The position numbers were made by a program, and so were the translations under genes. Positions 44,190 to 56,422 of a stretch of DNA of 64,000 bases are shown here, piece after piece; positions within the stretch are counted from its first letter, which is position 1, and each line of letters opens with the position of its first letter. Below the pieces are notes generated by a model that did no database searches, was not told the origin of the DNA, and saw nothing but the letters and a program-made list of their open reading frames with translations. Source of the DNA: Hypericum androsaemum (lineage: Eukaryota; Streptophyta; Magnoliopsida; Malpighiales; Hypericaceae); contig OZ023190.1 in assembly GCA_963995505.1 (NCBI GenBank), forward strand, positions 9,666,162-9,730,161, written 5' to 3'.

Positions 44190-45190
44190 ATGAACCTTTT
44201 TAAGTTAATGTTCGTTTTATTGTAAATAAAACATGGAAGACTTGCCTTTCATATTTCTCATTTCCATATATGGACTTTCCTTCATTAATTGTTCCATTTA
44301 TTGCTAAAACAATTATCTTGTATTTAAATTAAATCCATTCTTATGACTAATTACTAGATGAACCTTTTTAAGGTAATTTATTTTCTTGTAATTAAAACAC
44401 GGGAGACGTGTCATTTACAGTTCTAATTTCCATCTACGGACTTTCCTTCATTAATTGTTTCATATATTGCTAAAGTAAATTTACCTTTTATTCAAATAGA
44501 AATGCATATATGTTATCTAATAACCAGATAAACCTTTTTAAGATAATGTTTATTTTCTTATAATTAAAATACGGGAGAGTTGTCTTTTATATTTTTCATT
44601 TCCATATTTACGGACTTTCCTTCTTTAATGGTTCCTTTAATTGATACAAAAAAAGCTAGCTTAAATTCAAATGGAAATTCATAAATGGTATTTAGTAACT
44701 AGATGAACTTTTTTAAGGTAATATTTATTTTCTTGTAATTAAAACACTAGAGTCTTGTATTTTATATTTCTCATTTTCATATATGGACTTTCCTTCATTA
44801 ATGGTACAATTTATTGCTCCAAAAAATTACCTTATATTCAAATAGAAATCTATATATGATATCTAATAACTCGATAAACCTTTTTTAAGGTACTAATTAT
44901 CTTCTTGTAATTAAAACATGGAATACTTGCCCTTTATTATTTTAATTTCCATATATGGACTTTCCTTCATTATTGATTCCATTTATTGCTAAAGAAAAGT
45001 TACCTTATATTTAAATAGAAATCAATATATGTTATCAAATAACTGGTGAACCTTTTCAAGATAATGTTTAGTTTCATTCATTAAAAAATGAAAGACTTGC
45101 CTTTTATATTTCTCATTTCCGTAATTGGACTTTCCTTCATTTTCATATATGGATTTTTCTTCATTGATTGCTCCAGAAAATTTACCTTAT
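44190..45190 (+). repeat. ~170-bp satellite, second array
   Basis: Units start near 44190, 44358, 44527, 44702, 44872 and 45047, in the same orientation and family as 32996-33622. The last unit is rearranged and ends about 110 bp upstream of the UGT start codon. Confidence 0.9.
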
Positions 45191-45298
45191 ATCAGCGACT
45201 TGCCTTCGAATTTTCAGTGGAAGTTAAAGAAACTAAGTGTGTTGGATAGGGAACTTACCCCTCCAAATTCGTCCACTAAAACATCAAGTAGAATCGCC

Positions 45299-46794
45299 AT
45301 GGATACTCGTGACAGTGAAGAGAGCATTACGATTCTGATGTTCCCATGGCTAGCCTACGGCCATGTGACTCCATACTTTGACCTAGCTAAGAAGCTCTCC
45401 CGCAACAGCATCAAGGTCTACTTCTGTTCTACTCCCATCAACTTGAAGCCAATCAGAGACAACCCTCTTCAGTTGCGAGATTTTCCACTCATTGAACTTG
45501 TTGACCTCAATCTGTCAACGTCGTTGCTTCCTTCACACTACCATACTATGAGAAACCTCCCGCTCCATCTCGACTCCACCCTCAAAGGCGTCTTCGACGA
45601 TGGAAAACAGATCTTTAGCGACCTTTTAAAGGCTCTCAGGCCAGACCTTGTCATTGTTGACGTGGTCCAACCATGGGCAGTCGAATTCGCCAATGAACTC
45701 AACATCAAATGTGTCGTATTCCCTACCTCGTCCGCCTCATCATTTTCGTTTGTTACATATTTTAGTATGCGCCCCACATCGGAATACCCTCTTAGGTACC
45801 CTATAAATGATGCGGATGGCATTCATTATTTCCTTGACGGCGAAGCTGCCGGTGTGACCAACAGGGACAGGATCGTGAAGACCCTGTATAAATCTTCCAA
45901 CTTGATGTTGATCAGGACATCGAAGGAACTCGAACTTAAAGCTGTGGACTATCTTTCAGCTCTAACCAACAAGGAAGTTGCTCCTGTTGGTACACTAATA
46001 CAAGATCCTGCACAGAAAGTTAATCAAGATGGTACTAATGAATATTCGTACGTAGAGGAATGGCTGAACCAAAGAGACCATCGTTCGGTTGTTTATGTCT
46101 CCTTCGGGACCGAGTACTTCCTGTCCAAAGAAGAGATGGGAGAGGTGGCACGCGGGCTAGAGCTAAGCAAGGTTAATTTCATCTGGGTCATCAGATTCCC
46201 TGGTGGAGATGATGATAATGAGAATAAGGGCAAGGGTATGACCATCGACGTGGCATTACCGGAAGGGTTCTTAAAAAGGGTTGAGAAAACTGGATTGGTT
46301 CTGCAAGGATGGGCTCCTCAGGCTATGATTTTGAGGCACCCAAGCACAGGTTGGATATGTTTAATATCTCGGACCACTAACTACGGTGGATATTTTATAC
46401 TTCTTGTTGAATTCTTATTGGTTCGTATCATACAGGCGGATTTGTGAGCCACTGTGGTTGGAGTTCCACACTGGAGGGAATCACTTCTGGGGTCCCAATC
46501 CTAGCCATGCCGATGCAGGGTGACCAACCCAACAATGCCTTGTTGATTGAGCAGATTGGTGCGGGATTGGAGGTGCCCAGAAGAGACGGAATCAAGATCT
46601 ATCACCAAAAAGACAAAGATGGAAAGGTTGATGGAGAGGAGATAGCCAAAGTGATCAATGAAATTATGGCGGGTGAGAGAGGTAAGCAAGTGAGGGAGAG
46701 AGCTAATGAGTATAAATCGAAACTCAAGGAGATCAATAGCGAGTTCAATTTGGATGTGGTGAAAAAATTGGTGCAGCTTGCTACTTCTGTTTAA
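45299..46794 (+). CDS. UDP-glycosyltransferase, UGT91/UGT94-like, two exons
   Basis: Cytosolic family 1 glycosyltransferase that transfers a sugar from a UDP-sugar to a small molecule. Exons are 45299-46349 and 46436-46794 with an 86-bp GT-AG intron; the spliced product is 469 residues, a normal length. The catalytic His22 lies in PWLAYGHVTPY and the activating Asp in PDLVIVDVVQPWA near residue 120. The 44-residue PSPG box runs from WAPQAMILRHP through HCGWSSTLEGI to MQGDQ, and the intron falls inside it. The sequence style (FPWLAYGH, CSTPINL, LPSHYHT) fits the UGT91/UGT94 group, whose members often extend an existing sugar on flavonoids or terpenoids; the substrate here is unknown. The longer frame from 45125 is rejected because its start is satellite DNA. 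The final residue Gln44 of the box is usual for UDP-glucose. Confidence 0.9.
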
Positions 46795-47096
46795 TTAGAT
46801 TAGTACTTAAAACTTTATCATTGCAATCCTTCTCTTTCCTTTTGTGGGACAAATGACTGAATAATCTTGTTGTACCTCAACTTTACCATCCCATTAGAAT
46901 TTGATGTGGTGTCAGAATTGGTCTCGAATTACATTGATGCAGCTAATAGGCAATAGCCGAACAGTGCGAACTTTCACTTTTTATTATTCTTTTCTAGATG
47001 ACAAGTTACATATATGTGGATTGAGCAATCCTGATTAAGAGGTCCCAAGTGAAATTGACTAAATTTAAACTAAAATGAGAATGGATGAAATTGACA
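46795..47096. other. UGT 3' flank
   Basis: Downstream sequence of the UGT gene. It probably contains the 3' untranslated region; no further gene is seen. Confidence 0.5.
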
Positions 47097-47099
47097 TGT

Positions 47100-48811
47100 T
47101 AGAACCAATTACGCCCATTGACGAGTGCGGTTTTACACACGCGTTGCAATAAATTGGAGAAGTGGGTGTTGAACCACGAGGAGCTAGAGTGGTTATCTAT
47201 TTTTGAGCTACAGGATTGTTGGAGAGAAGTTTTTGATGTTTTTGGTTGAAGATTAGGTTATTTGGGGTCTTAGTCTTTAGGAATAGTGGGCTTGGCAACT
47301 ATCTAGCAACATACCAAGTTAGTCTCTCTAGGATTTTGTGGGTAAGGGTCGGATTTGTCTTATAGACTAAGGAGCCTCGATTTAATGGTGACTCCTCTAA
47401 ATAGTCACCTTGGCCCATGGATCTCGAAGTCAATGGTTACTCCACTTCATAGTCCTAAATATATGGGGCAACTTCAAAGTCGCTACTATATGATCAATCC
47501 ATTGATAACCTTGCTACTTTTGTAGTCGTGGTCATTTGGTTGCATCTTCGTCATCATCTGAATCCAATCGAGAAATTCAAACCTAGATCATCTAGTGGTT
47601 TCTAAGTACCCTCCTAGCATATTTGGGCCATCCGAGATGATATCGAATTAATGAGGACCCGCGACTCTCACCCCCAAGACATGAACTTGGATCATCCATA
47701 GGCTCTAACTAGAAGCTTGAAGCTCCCAACCAAAACCTACCTTAAATGCATTTAACCATAAGGAGATCTAACTAGTTATGTATCATTAAGGTACCCAACC
47801 CACAAACAATCTACTTACACGTAAAAAATAAGGAAACAAGCCTATTTAATGGAAGCATTAAATAGATAGACATTGAAGAAAAGATAGACAAGAATTAGAA
47901 GACTGATGATCCTCTAGCTTCCTTGGCCACCTCCAAGGCCTAGCTTGAATCCAAAAGCAAAGTGAAAAGGAGTGTGCCTAGCCCTAGTGGCTTTTTTTGA
48001 AATGGGGATGGGGTGCGCTCCTCTATAGCGGGCTTAAGAGGGGTATTTATAAAATTCTTCCATCCTAAAACCCTAATTAGCTATGAGATAAGAGAGCTTT
48101 TGGTCAAATTTTGGGGCTCAACCAACCTTCCTGTCATCTGACTTCGAATTATGTCGGCCGCCATACGCATTAGTTTTGTCGTGTGCCACTTCAACTGTAC
48201 CACTTCAGTTGTCATGTTCTCCAATGGCACTTGGATCGTGTGCCACTTGAGCTGTCGTTTGATAGGCCAGGGATGTTGAAGTCCAATTTGCCTTTATATG
48301 GCCTAAAGCCTATTGGATTTCTCTGGCACTCGCGATCCTTATGGAAATAGCGGATTATCAAAGCTGTCCACTGACAATGATGGCAGACATCCCACAAACA
48401 CTCCATCACTAAGTTTCCTCCTGGGGCATCGTTGATGTGCATACCCTCAAGAATATTCCCTGAATGTTCCTTCTGGGGTACTGATGATGCGTCAGATAAG
48501 ATTGAGCTGTCGCTCGACACCAGGCCTAGCGCGTATCACCTGCATAAGTCTGCTCTCCTACTCCTCTTTCAGGGGTCCATTGCTGACGCAAAGCTGGCTT
48601 GGGAGCAGTCTTTCAATCTCCATAATGGCACTCGACACTGCAACCGTTTTCTTCCCTTTTTCTTCTCTTTTCGCCCACTTATGGTCCAAATTTGCCTTGA
48701 ACCTCCTTTCAACATATAAAGTAGAAAACCAGGCAAAAGTATTTACTCTATGGACTAAAACATACAATACATACGAAAATACAAAAGAAAGGACTAGTGT
48801 TTTAACACTCA
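47100..48811 (-). repeat. Possible minus-strand LTR remnant
   Basis: At the right edge the minus strand reads GGTGGGAGA then TGAGTGTTAAAACACTAG, resembling the purine tract and LTR start of the Athila-like element (TGATGAGTGTGAAAACACTC at 58008). TATAAATA lies on the minus strand near 48045. No convincing left end or target duplication was found. Confidence 0.35.
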
Positions 48812-49593
48812 TCTCCCACCGGTAAAGAACTAAGGTTTAGTCCTTTTCTTAGGGTTGTGAAAAAGTGGGATCCATGCCTCTTCACGATCTACCTAACCAA
48901 GTAGCTTGGGATTTAATCCGTGTATTTATTATGCAACTGGCTAGAGCTCACGCAATTTATATCAATCATTAATTAGGATAAGAATGATTAATTGGTAATT
49001 CTGCCTTTAATTCTCCTCTAGATTAACTAATGCCACCTATAAATATTAACTATTGTGCAAATCTATGCATAAAATGAAAGGAATGGACAGGACTTGCCAA
49101 GAGCAAGCATTGCATGGTTGTTTTGTATGATTGTTTTATGATTGTTTGATGATCCATTTTAGGGAAAAATAATGAAAAGTTTACCTTAATAGTCATTTTC
49201 TTAGTCTGATAAAAAAAACTCATTGACAGGTAAATACAGTAAAACTTTTCTAATGTAATATCATTGGAGCCGATGAAAAATGTCACTTTATAGAGGTTAT
49301 CTGGTTAGAGAGACTTACATTTTTTAGCTTCAAAATTATTAAATTTGAGTTTTTTTATCAATAAATACGTAAAATAAAAAAATACTTTGTTTATATTTAA
49401 GTCACCTAAAATCTCGGCTTATAGCATTATTCAAATGTAATATTCGATTAAAATATTTTGTTATGATAAGACGACGATCACAAGGACCATTTGAAGACAG
49501 ATTAGAAGATGAATGATGATGTATAATTTATCAAACAAAAAAGTTTGGCACAAATTAGTATCTTAAAATTTTTTTGAAATTCTTAAAATTCTA
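48812..49593. other. AT-rich, no gene seen
   Basis: No supported coding sequence. The part nearest 49593 may be the 3' tail of the LINE on the minus strand ('tgccaaacttttttgtttgat' in split form on that strand). Confidence 0.45.
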
Positions 49594-52560
49594 TTAGATC
49601 ACGAACTTCAAGTGGAGGAGCTGTAAAGAACGCCGATTCCGGACAGTTAGCTTTGCAAGACAATGGACCACTTGGGTTGCCTCCCTCTCTACAAAAGAAA
49701 AGCCATGCTCCGCCAAGAAAAGTATAGCAGCATCGATGTCCTCCACCACAATATTCATATCACTGCACTCATGGCTCCGTCTCTGTCGGAACAGGATCAC
49801 TGGAAGACAATCCGATTCAAACATGACACGAGGGAGCCCAAGTGAAGTGACAAGCTCGACCCCAAGATTTACTCTGGGAACTTCCAGCAAGGTAGGGTGC
49901 GATAGGTATGGCATTACCCTGAGTCACCTGAGGAATCACGTACCACGACACCTATTTGCTCTTTACCGTCAAGCAAGAGGCCTGCATCGGAATTGACTTT
50001 GAACCAGCATGTATCAGGAGGTTGCTAGCGGGGTTGATGAGCGTGAAAAATGCTCATTTAACCACGTCATTTAAGGGTCATTTCGACAAATTTTCGTGTC
50101 TAAAGTCCTTGAGTCTCAAGTCTTTTTAGCCATTTTTAGGTCCATTGCTTGAATGGTTTTACTTGTGTGTTTGTTTGTCTTTTGAAGGTGTTCGGGATGA
50201 AAGGAATATGCTTAAAGCGGACACGAACTGAAGCTTGAGGTGAAGAGGCCAAAATAAAGAAATTTTGAAAACTGCCAGACGGCGGAAAAATCTGCCGAAC
50301 GGTGCTTTCGTGCTCTCAAATTCTCTTATCTTTTGCCCATCAAATTTTTCGCCGAACGGCAGTTTCGTCTGGGCCTTGGAGGATTCTGCACTAAAATTGA
50401 CATATCTTCCTACTCGACTATCGGATGGAGATGTATGAAGTGTCGTTGGAAATTTAAGAAGATGATCTACATTTCATCTTTTATGGTCAAAGTCCAATTC
50501 GGAACGGAAGATGGCCAACATTGAGCATCTTTACTACACCTCAAACCAAGGCGGGTGCCAGTCGAAGCCAAATCTGCCGAACGGCAAGCGCGAAGCAGAT
50601 TGTACCCAAAAAAGGCCAAAAATGACCATTTCAATCTTGTACCCATCCTAGCTCTTTAGGATTTTGTTGGAGGCCTATAAATATCCCCTTTAGCTCTCCA
50701 AAACATTTTGTCTAACCATTTGGGTACTAGACCCTTAGAGTAGCCACATATCTCTCTCTCTCTAGGAGCAAGCTAGGAGCATTGAAGAAGGAGGAGGATC
50801 TAGGATGCTTGAAGACTTGATTCAGCTTTTCTAAACTCTATCTCTCTTTAATTTATGCTTGTCACAATAAATTTTCTTTTATTGATGTTGAGTTTGAGTT
50901 TGCGGATATGTGAGTAGTTGTGTGTTGGTTGGGTGCCTTTGGATGCACCTCCTAACGACCTAGGTCTCGAATGGGTTTCTAACTGTAGAAAGTATAGCGG
51001 ATAGGGGGTCTTAATGCTTTGGTTAACAGACCTTGTGTTAGGTTTGAGTGTTGATAGCACCTCTCTCGACTATAGGTACTTGCCAATTGATCTTAGCATT
51101 GCCCGAAGTACTTGATTGAGAAGGTTAGCGTGGAGATACCTATCCGAATTGACTACAGGAAGCCCAACGTAGTGAGACCAGATGGTAGATCCTTATTGGC
51201 TTTTGGGTGGCTCGATAACAAGTGTTGGGATTAGGTGGAGCCGAGTAGTAACCTAGACATCTTGGTGAGGTTGACAACTCACCGCTATAGGGTATGATGG
51301 GAGTGCGAACCGGATGCCTGAAGCCAACCTTTGTGGTGTGAAGTACTTGACCATGAAGCACCATGCCTTATATTTGCCTAGGCCCGCCACGTGCATTATT
51401 AAGTTAGGAGCGTCGTGTCCAAGTGGTTGCCTTGCCCACTACTTCTATTCTTGGTTACCTAAGTTTGGTTATATTAGTTTAGTTTATTCATATCTATCCT
51501 CTTCTAATTTAGACACCTCACCACTATCTTACATATTGTCCAAAACTAACTAGTGAATAGTACTCTAGATCCCACTCTCTATGGGTATGACATCCCTACT
51601 TACTCTTTATTGCAAGGTGGACTAAAAATCCATTCATCAGGAGTGTTGACCGTGGAGTCGCCTCCCTAACAGAATATTTTGCTTCCTCATATTCAACCAA
51701 AAACTGCAGTGCATCACTTATCTTAGAAGAGACATCAGGTGTATCTGTAGCTTATTTCTTATCTTCCAAATGCCCCACACGATTGTAGCTCGACGATTGC
51801 GCTCCACCACCTCAACCTCTGCTAGGAACTCCGACCAGCACTCAACAAAGGTCGACTGGGATTTCGTAGGTAGCCGAATATCGAGACCCTCCCAATCTGC
51901 CTTGTATGCGTACGCTCTAGAAAGAGATGAGAAGTCATTTTCGGAGGGCCATTACACAAGGGATAGGCCGTATCTAGCAGTAGTCCTCTGGTGACCAGGT
52001 TAGCTCAGACTGCAGATTATTATCCAAAGCATGCCATAAGAAGGTCTTAATCTGGGGTGGACATGTCAGCTTGCAACATTGTCCCGAACAACTCTCGTGA
52101 TCTGCTGCTGTCTCAAATAAGTGAGGAGAAGATCGCCACCACTTTTGAAAATTAGTATAGTATCTGCTCACGATCGTGTACTGGCCATGTTTAGTGTATT
52201 TCCATCTCAATAGATCCATGGGCCTCCGTGCATTAAGGTGGAGAGATTTTATTGCCGCCACATCGTCACTAGCAAAAATTGAATCAATCAGTTACTCATT
52301 CCAGACGTGTCTCTCGAATAATTCATGCACCAGTCGGTATCTATCAGACCCCAGGTAAGAGTAAATATCTTGCCATATGCAAATATCTTGCCCATTGTCA
52401 TAGGGTGACCCGTAGTGGATGCGGGCACCTAATGTTCATGCCATATGCGAATATCTTGCCCATTGCCAACCTGTCATTCCAACCCTTCCTTAAGTAAAGG
52501 AAGGCCAGCTCTAATACTACGCTATGTGTATCTCACCCGAGAATATCACATCGTAATTTA
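49594..52560 (-). pseudogene. LINE ORF2 C-terminus (zf-RVT and RNase H), split by an LTR
   Basis: Right of the LTR, 52261-51975 encodes a reverse-transcriptase zinc-binding domain (LLRWKYTKHGQYTIVSRYY, then CPPQIKTFLWHALDNN). The frame then decays through 51700. Left of the LTR the RNase H domain resumes (FKVNSDAGLLLDGKEQIGVV near 49995-49930) and continues in shifted frames as LGLPRVMFESDCLPVILF and FVEREATQVVHCLAKL to 49594. These are the ordered C-terminal domains of a plant LINE ORF2. A 1605-bp solo LTR lies between them. Upstream RT and endonuclease are missing. A duplicated 'gggcaagatatt.gcatatgg' lies near 52375-52470. Confidence 0.75.
50035..51639 (+). mobile_element. Solo LTR, Athila-like Gypsy
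   Basis: A 1605-bp LTR begins TGATGAGCGTGAAAAATG and ends TCCATTCATCA. The flanks GGGGT (50030-50034) and GGAGT (51640-51644) are a target duplication with one mismatch. It has a TATA box (cctataaatatccc near 50677). Its ends and the 'tacttactctttattgcaag' segment near 51596-51615 match the LTR at 56423-58008 in style, but the interior differs. Confidence 0.7.
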
Positions 52561-52754
52561 TCTCAGGATCGCAAAAAATAGGATTAGCTAGGAGATTTGA
52601 AACTTATATGGAATATTAATATTGTCGCGTGATTCTGCATGGCGGGAAGGGACGATTCTGTCCTCTTCGTGGAGAGTGAAGTTAGTCACTACGAGCAAGG
52701 AGTTTTGGACGTGACCATGTGTACTCTTTTTCAAGTCCAATATTAGCATAAGGT

Positions 52755-53987
52755 GTTAAAAAAACAATTATGTTACTCGACATAATTTGTGAAAATGCCT
52801 TACTAATTTTGATTAAGTGTATATCAGAATATGGCTAAGATCAGTCAAAATAGGCTAGGCACAGTAGTATACTGACCATAAACTCAGTTATCCAATGCAT
52901 AAAGGGATAACAAATTATATTGAGCAATCGGTCATAAGCTATAATCATTTAACTTATGAGTTAGGTAAATGGCTTTTACCTTAAAGACTAAGATTATTCT
53001 TGCACGGATAAACATATCTTTCGTGTGATATCTGATTTCCTAGTTAGATGGATTTCTGAAGTCAACGAAGAATTTTATGAGTTGGGTTGTAAAGACTTTT
53101 CTTAAGTCTAGTTCAAGTCATTACTTAACCAAGTGATCTAAATATTTATCCCGGGTGAGTTCAAATTTGAACTTCACCAAGATGGATTTCTGCCTAAGAC
53201 GACTCACTCTTTTGTCCAAGGAATAATTGATTAAATTATGAATATGTTATACTAACATAACCCGATACAAAAGAGGTTTTGGAAGCTTTGTTTGTCTTTG
53301 TTGTAACAGTTATTTTTATGGATCACATAAGTCCAAGTCGAAGTCAACTCAAGTGAGCCTAGGAAGAAAAGTCTTAGCTACTTTGGTAGCTAATGAAGGC
53401 TTCTCCTCTAACGGCTATAATGACTAGTTTCAATAAAGATGAAAGGAGTTTGAAGTTTTTCTTAGAGAGCATGTTCAAACCAAGACCAAGGAAAACCTGT
53501 AAATAGAAGACAAAAGTCAAAGTCAAAGCGCACAACTGGTGATCAAGATTCAAATAGAGAAAAAGTTGTGGTCACGTTTGTCGAAGACAAAGAACAATTT
53601 AGATAAATCATTATCTTGTATACTTGCTCCACTTCTGTGTGAAGTACTAAGAAGTATAGTTGTAAAAGAACTGGTTGAAAAGGTTTCTAGATAGCCTGTA
53701 AATCTAGAGGTTAGTAGCTAGCCGAAGCCCGTTAAATCAAGTGTTCGTAAGGTTGCAAGTGACCTGTGAAAATTTGTGGTGTGCTCTTGTGTTTTTATTG
53801 GTGTAATAAAAAGTGGGAGTACGGTTGAAGAGTGGACGTAGGCTCAGTGGACGGAGCCGAACCACTATACATCTGGTGTCAATTTCTCTATCTCTAATCT
53901 CGTCAATAAACTAAGTACCAAAAAAACTCGGGAAAATTATTAGAAACATAATTCACCCCCTCTTAGGTTACTTACTGGACCTACAAT
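52755..53987 (+). repeat. 5' LTR of the second Copia element
   Basis: The right end is well defined by 'ggacctaca' directly before a primer binding site. The left end is not certain; a TGTTA near 52755 is a candidate. The 3' part has the 'cgtaggctcagtggacggag...aattcaccccctcttagg' layout seen in plant Copia LTRs. Confidence 0.5.
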
Positions 53988-53989
53988 TG

Positions 53990-54001
53990 GTACTAGAGCA
54001 A
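53990..54001 (+). promoter_or_regulatory. Primer binding site (initiator Met tRNA type)
   Basis: TGGTACTAGAGC is two mismatches from the common plant TGGTATCAGAGC site and lies 2 bp after the LTR end. Confidence 0.8.
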
Positions 54002-54076
54002 GGTCCCTTATTTTACACACCATACATTTTACTGTTTTGATTAAGTGTGCAGGACTAACATCCGAGGAAAAAGATC

Positions 54077-56422
54077 ATGGCAACCACATCAAATCTTACC
54101 TTTGCTGAAGGGTAATCTACTAGTAGACCACCCTTGTTCGCTGGAGCTCACTATTCCTTTTGGGAAGCTAAGATGAGAATATTCATCCAAGGTAATGATT
54201 GGGAAGCTTGGAGAATCATCGAAGATGGACCACGCATTCCACACGAGATAAAAAAAATAGTGAAATTTGACAAGCCTAAAGATGCTTGGACTCCAAAGGA
54301 GGTAAAGATGGTCCAAGTGAATTATAAAGCCATAAATATGCTACATTGTGCTTTAGACGCATCTGAGTTTAATAGAATTTCTATGTGTACTTCGGCCAAA
54401 GAAATTTGGGATAAACTCGAAGTTACTCAAGAGGGTACTAACAAGGATAAAGAGTCTAAAAAAATGTTAGTATATAAATATGAGCTTTTCAAGATGTTAC
54501 CTGAAGAGACTATTAGTGAAATGGTAACAAGGTTTACTAACATATTAAACGGTCTAAAGTCATTAGGTAAAAGCTATACAAATTATAGAATTGTACGCAA
54601 ATTGCTTAGAAGCTTACCTAAGTCTTGGTCATCTAAAGTCACTGTCATCGAAGAAGCTAAAGATCCTAATGTCCTTGCCATCGATGAACTCATTGGATCA
54701 CTCATGACTCACGAGATCAAAATGATCCAAGAGTTCAATGAGGAAGTTTAGGAAAATGCTAACTTCCGTAAAAAGAACCTAGCCTTCAAGGCTAAGGAAA
54801 GGAAAGTTGAATTTTGTGATTTAGAAGAAGAAGATGAACACATAGTCATGCTGGCAGGACGCTTCAACAAATTCTTCAAGAAAAGAATATCTCACAACAA
54901 CAAGTTCCTCAAGTAAAAGGACGAGGATGAAAAGAAGGAAGTTATCCGATGCTTCGAGTGCAAGAGGCTTGGGCATATCAACAGTGGATGTCCTAAGCTC
55001 AACCCAAAAAAAGGCAATGACAAGAAGCGAGGAAAAGACAAGGGTCACGTAGCCCTTTGGGACGACACTAACTCTGACTCATCCACGTCCGACGAAAGTG
55101 AGGAAGCACAAGTGTGCTTAATGGCCATTGAATAAGGAGAATCCACTGAGGTAAATAATGATGACTTTGCTGACTTTACGTTTGACGATGCTATGATTGA
55201 TAATTCAAAAGACTACTCATGACACTGTTGGTAATTCCTCTACTACACTTATACAAAATGTGCTACTTGTTGATGGTTTGAAGCATAATCGACTTAGCAT
55301 ATCACAACTCTGCGATAATGGACTATGTGTTAAATTTGAAGAAAATATTTGCAAAGTCGAAAGCTCTGAAGGTGTATGCATGATAGGACATATAAGAGGA
55401 AATATATATGTAATTAACTTGAAAAGTCTTGATGCAAAGAATACATGCTTAATAGTCAAAGAAGAAGAGAGTTGATTGTGGCACGGGAAGTTGGGACATG
55501 TTAATATGAAAACATTGTCCAAACTTGCTAAGCAAAAATTGGTTGAAGGCTTACCAAGCTTATCTTTTGATAAGAATAAACTCTGTGAGGCATGTGCAAA
55601 AGAGAAACATGTTAAATCATCATTCAAATTTAAAAAAATATGTCTACTTCTCAACCTTTGGAATTGATCCACATTGATCTATCTGGACTAACTCGAATAC
55701 AAAGTCTTAGAGGAAAACACTATTGGTTCGTGTTTGTGGATGATTACTCCAAGTTTACTTGGGTATTCTTTTAAGAATAAAAAGCAAAGCAACCAATGTA
55801 TTTGTTAAGTTTTGCAAGAAAGTGCAAAATGAGAAAAGTACCATGATCATAAATGTCAGAAGTGATCATGGAACAAAATTTGAGAATTCTATGTTCAAAA
55901 ATTTTTGTGATCAAAATGGCATTAGTCATAATTTCTCTGCTCCTAGGACACAGCAATAAAATGGGGTTGTCGAGAGGAAAAATCAAACATTATAGGAAAT
56001 GGCTAGGACTATGATATGTGAGTATAATTTACCAAAGAATTTTTGGATAGAGGTTGTTAATATTTCTTGTCACATCATTAACAGATGCTCTATTAGGAAA
56101 AGGATGAGAGCAATGGCAAAGAACACTTTGGCAAATTTGATGCTAAAAGCGATGAGGCTATCTTCTTGGGTTATTCAATTAACCCAAAAGCCTATCGAGT
56201 ATTCAACAAGCAAAACAACAAGGTAGAAGAATCCATTCATATCTTGTTTGATGAATAAGCCTTGAAACATGGAAAGAAAATTGTCAACCTTTCTAATGAG
56301 GAAAAGGATGCGGAGCATAATAGCAACAACAAAGATGAACAGGAGGCAAATGCAGGAAGGCACCCTCCAGCCACAAGAGAGTGGAAAATCATCAAAAATC
56401 ATCCTCTTACTCAGGTAATAGG
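54077..56422 (+). pseudogene. Second Copia polyprotein, decayed and interrupted
   Basis: The ATG at 54077 is followed by a TAA after 12 codons. The gag (UBN2) is then open at 54134-54751 (FWEAKMRIFIQGNDWEAW and later motifs). A zinc knuckle CFECKRLGHINSGC is near 54954. The protease active site is missing around 55180-55200. The pre-integrase motif LWHGKLGHVNMKTLSKL is at 55476 and an integrase core follows with LIHIDLSGL, RSDHGTKFEN and NGVVERKNQTL, broken by several stops. The linker before RT (REWKIIKNHPLTQVIGD) ends at 56422, where the Gypsy LTR begins. RT and RNase H are absent from the window. Confidence 0.85.

Noticed and set aside
45125..45298. 58-residue N-terminal extension of the UGT
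   Set aside because: Encoded by the end of the satellite array; the family starts a few residues before FPWLAYGH.
48212..48825. Small open frames around 48.2-48.8 kb
   Set aside because: They overlap on both strands within a probable LTR remnant and show no domain.
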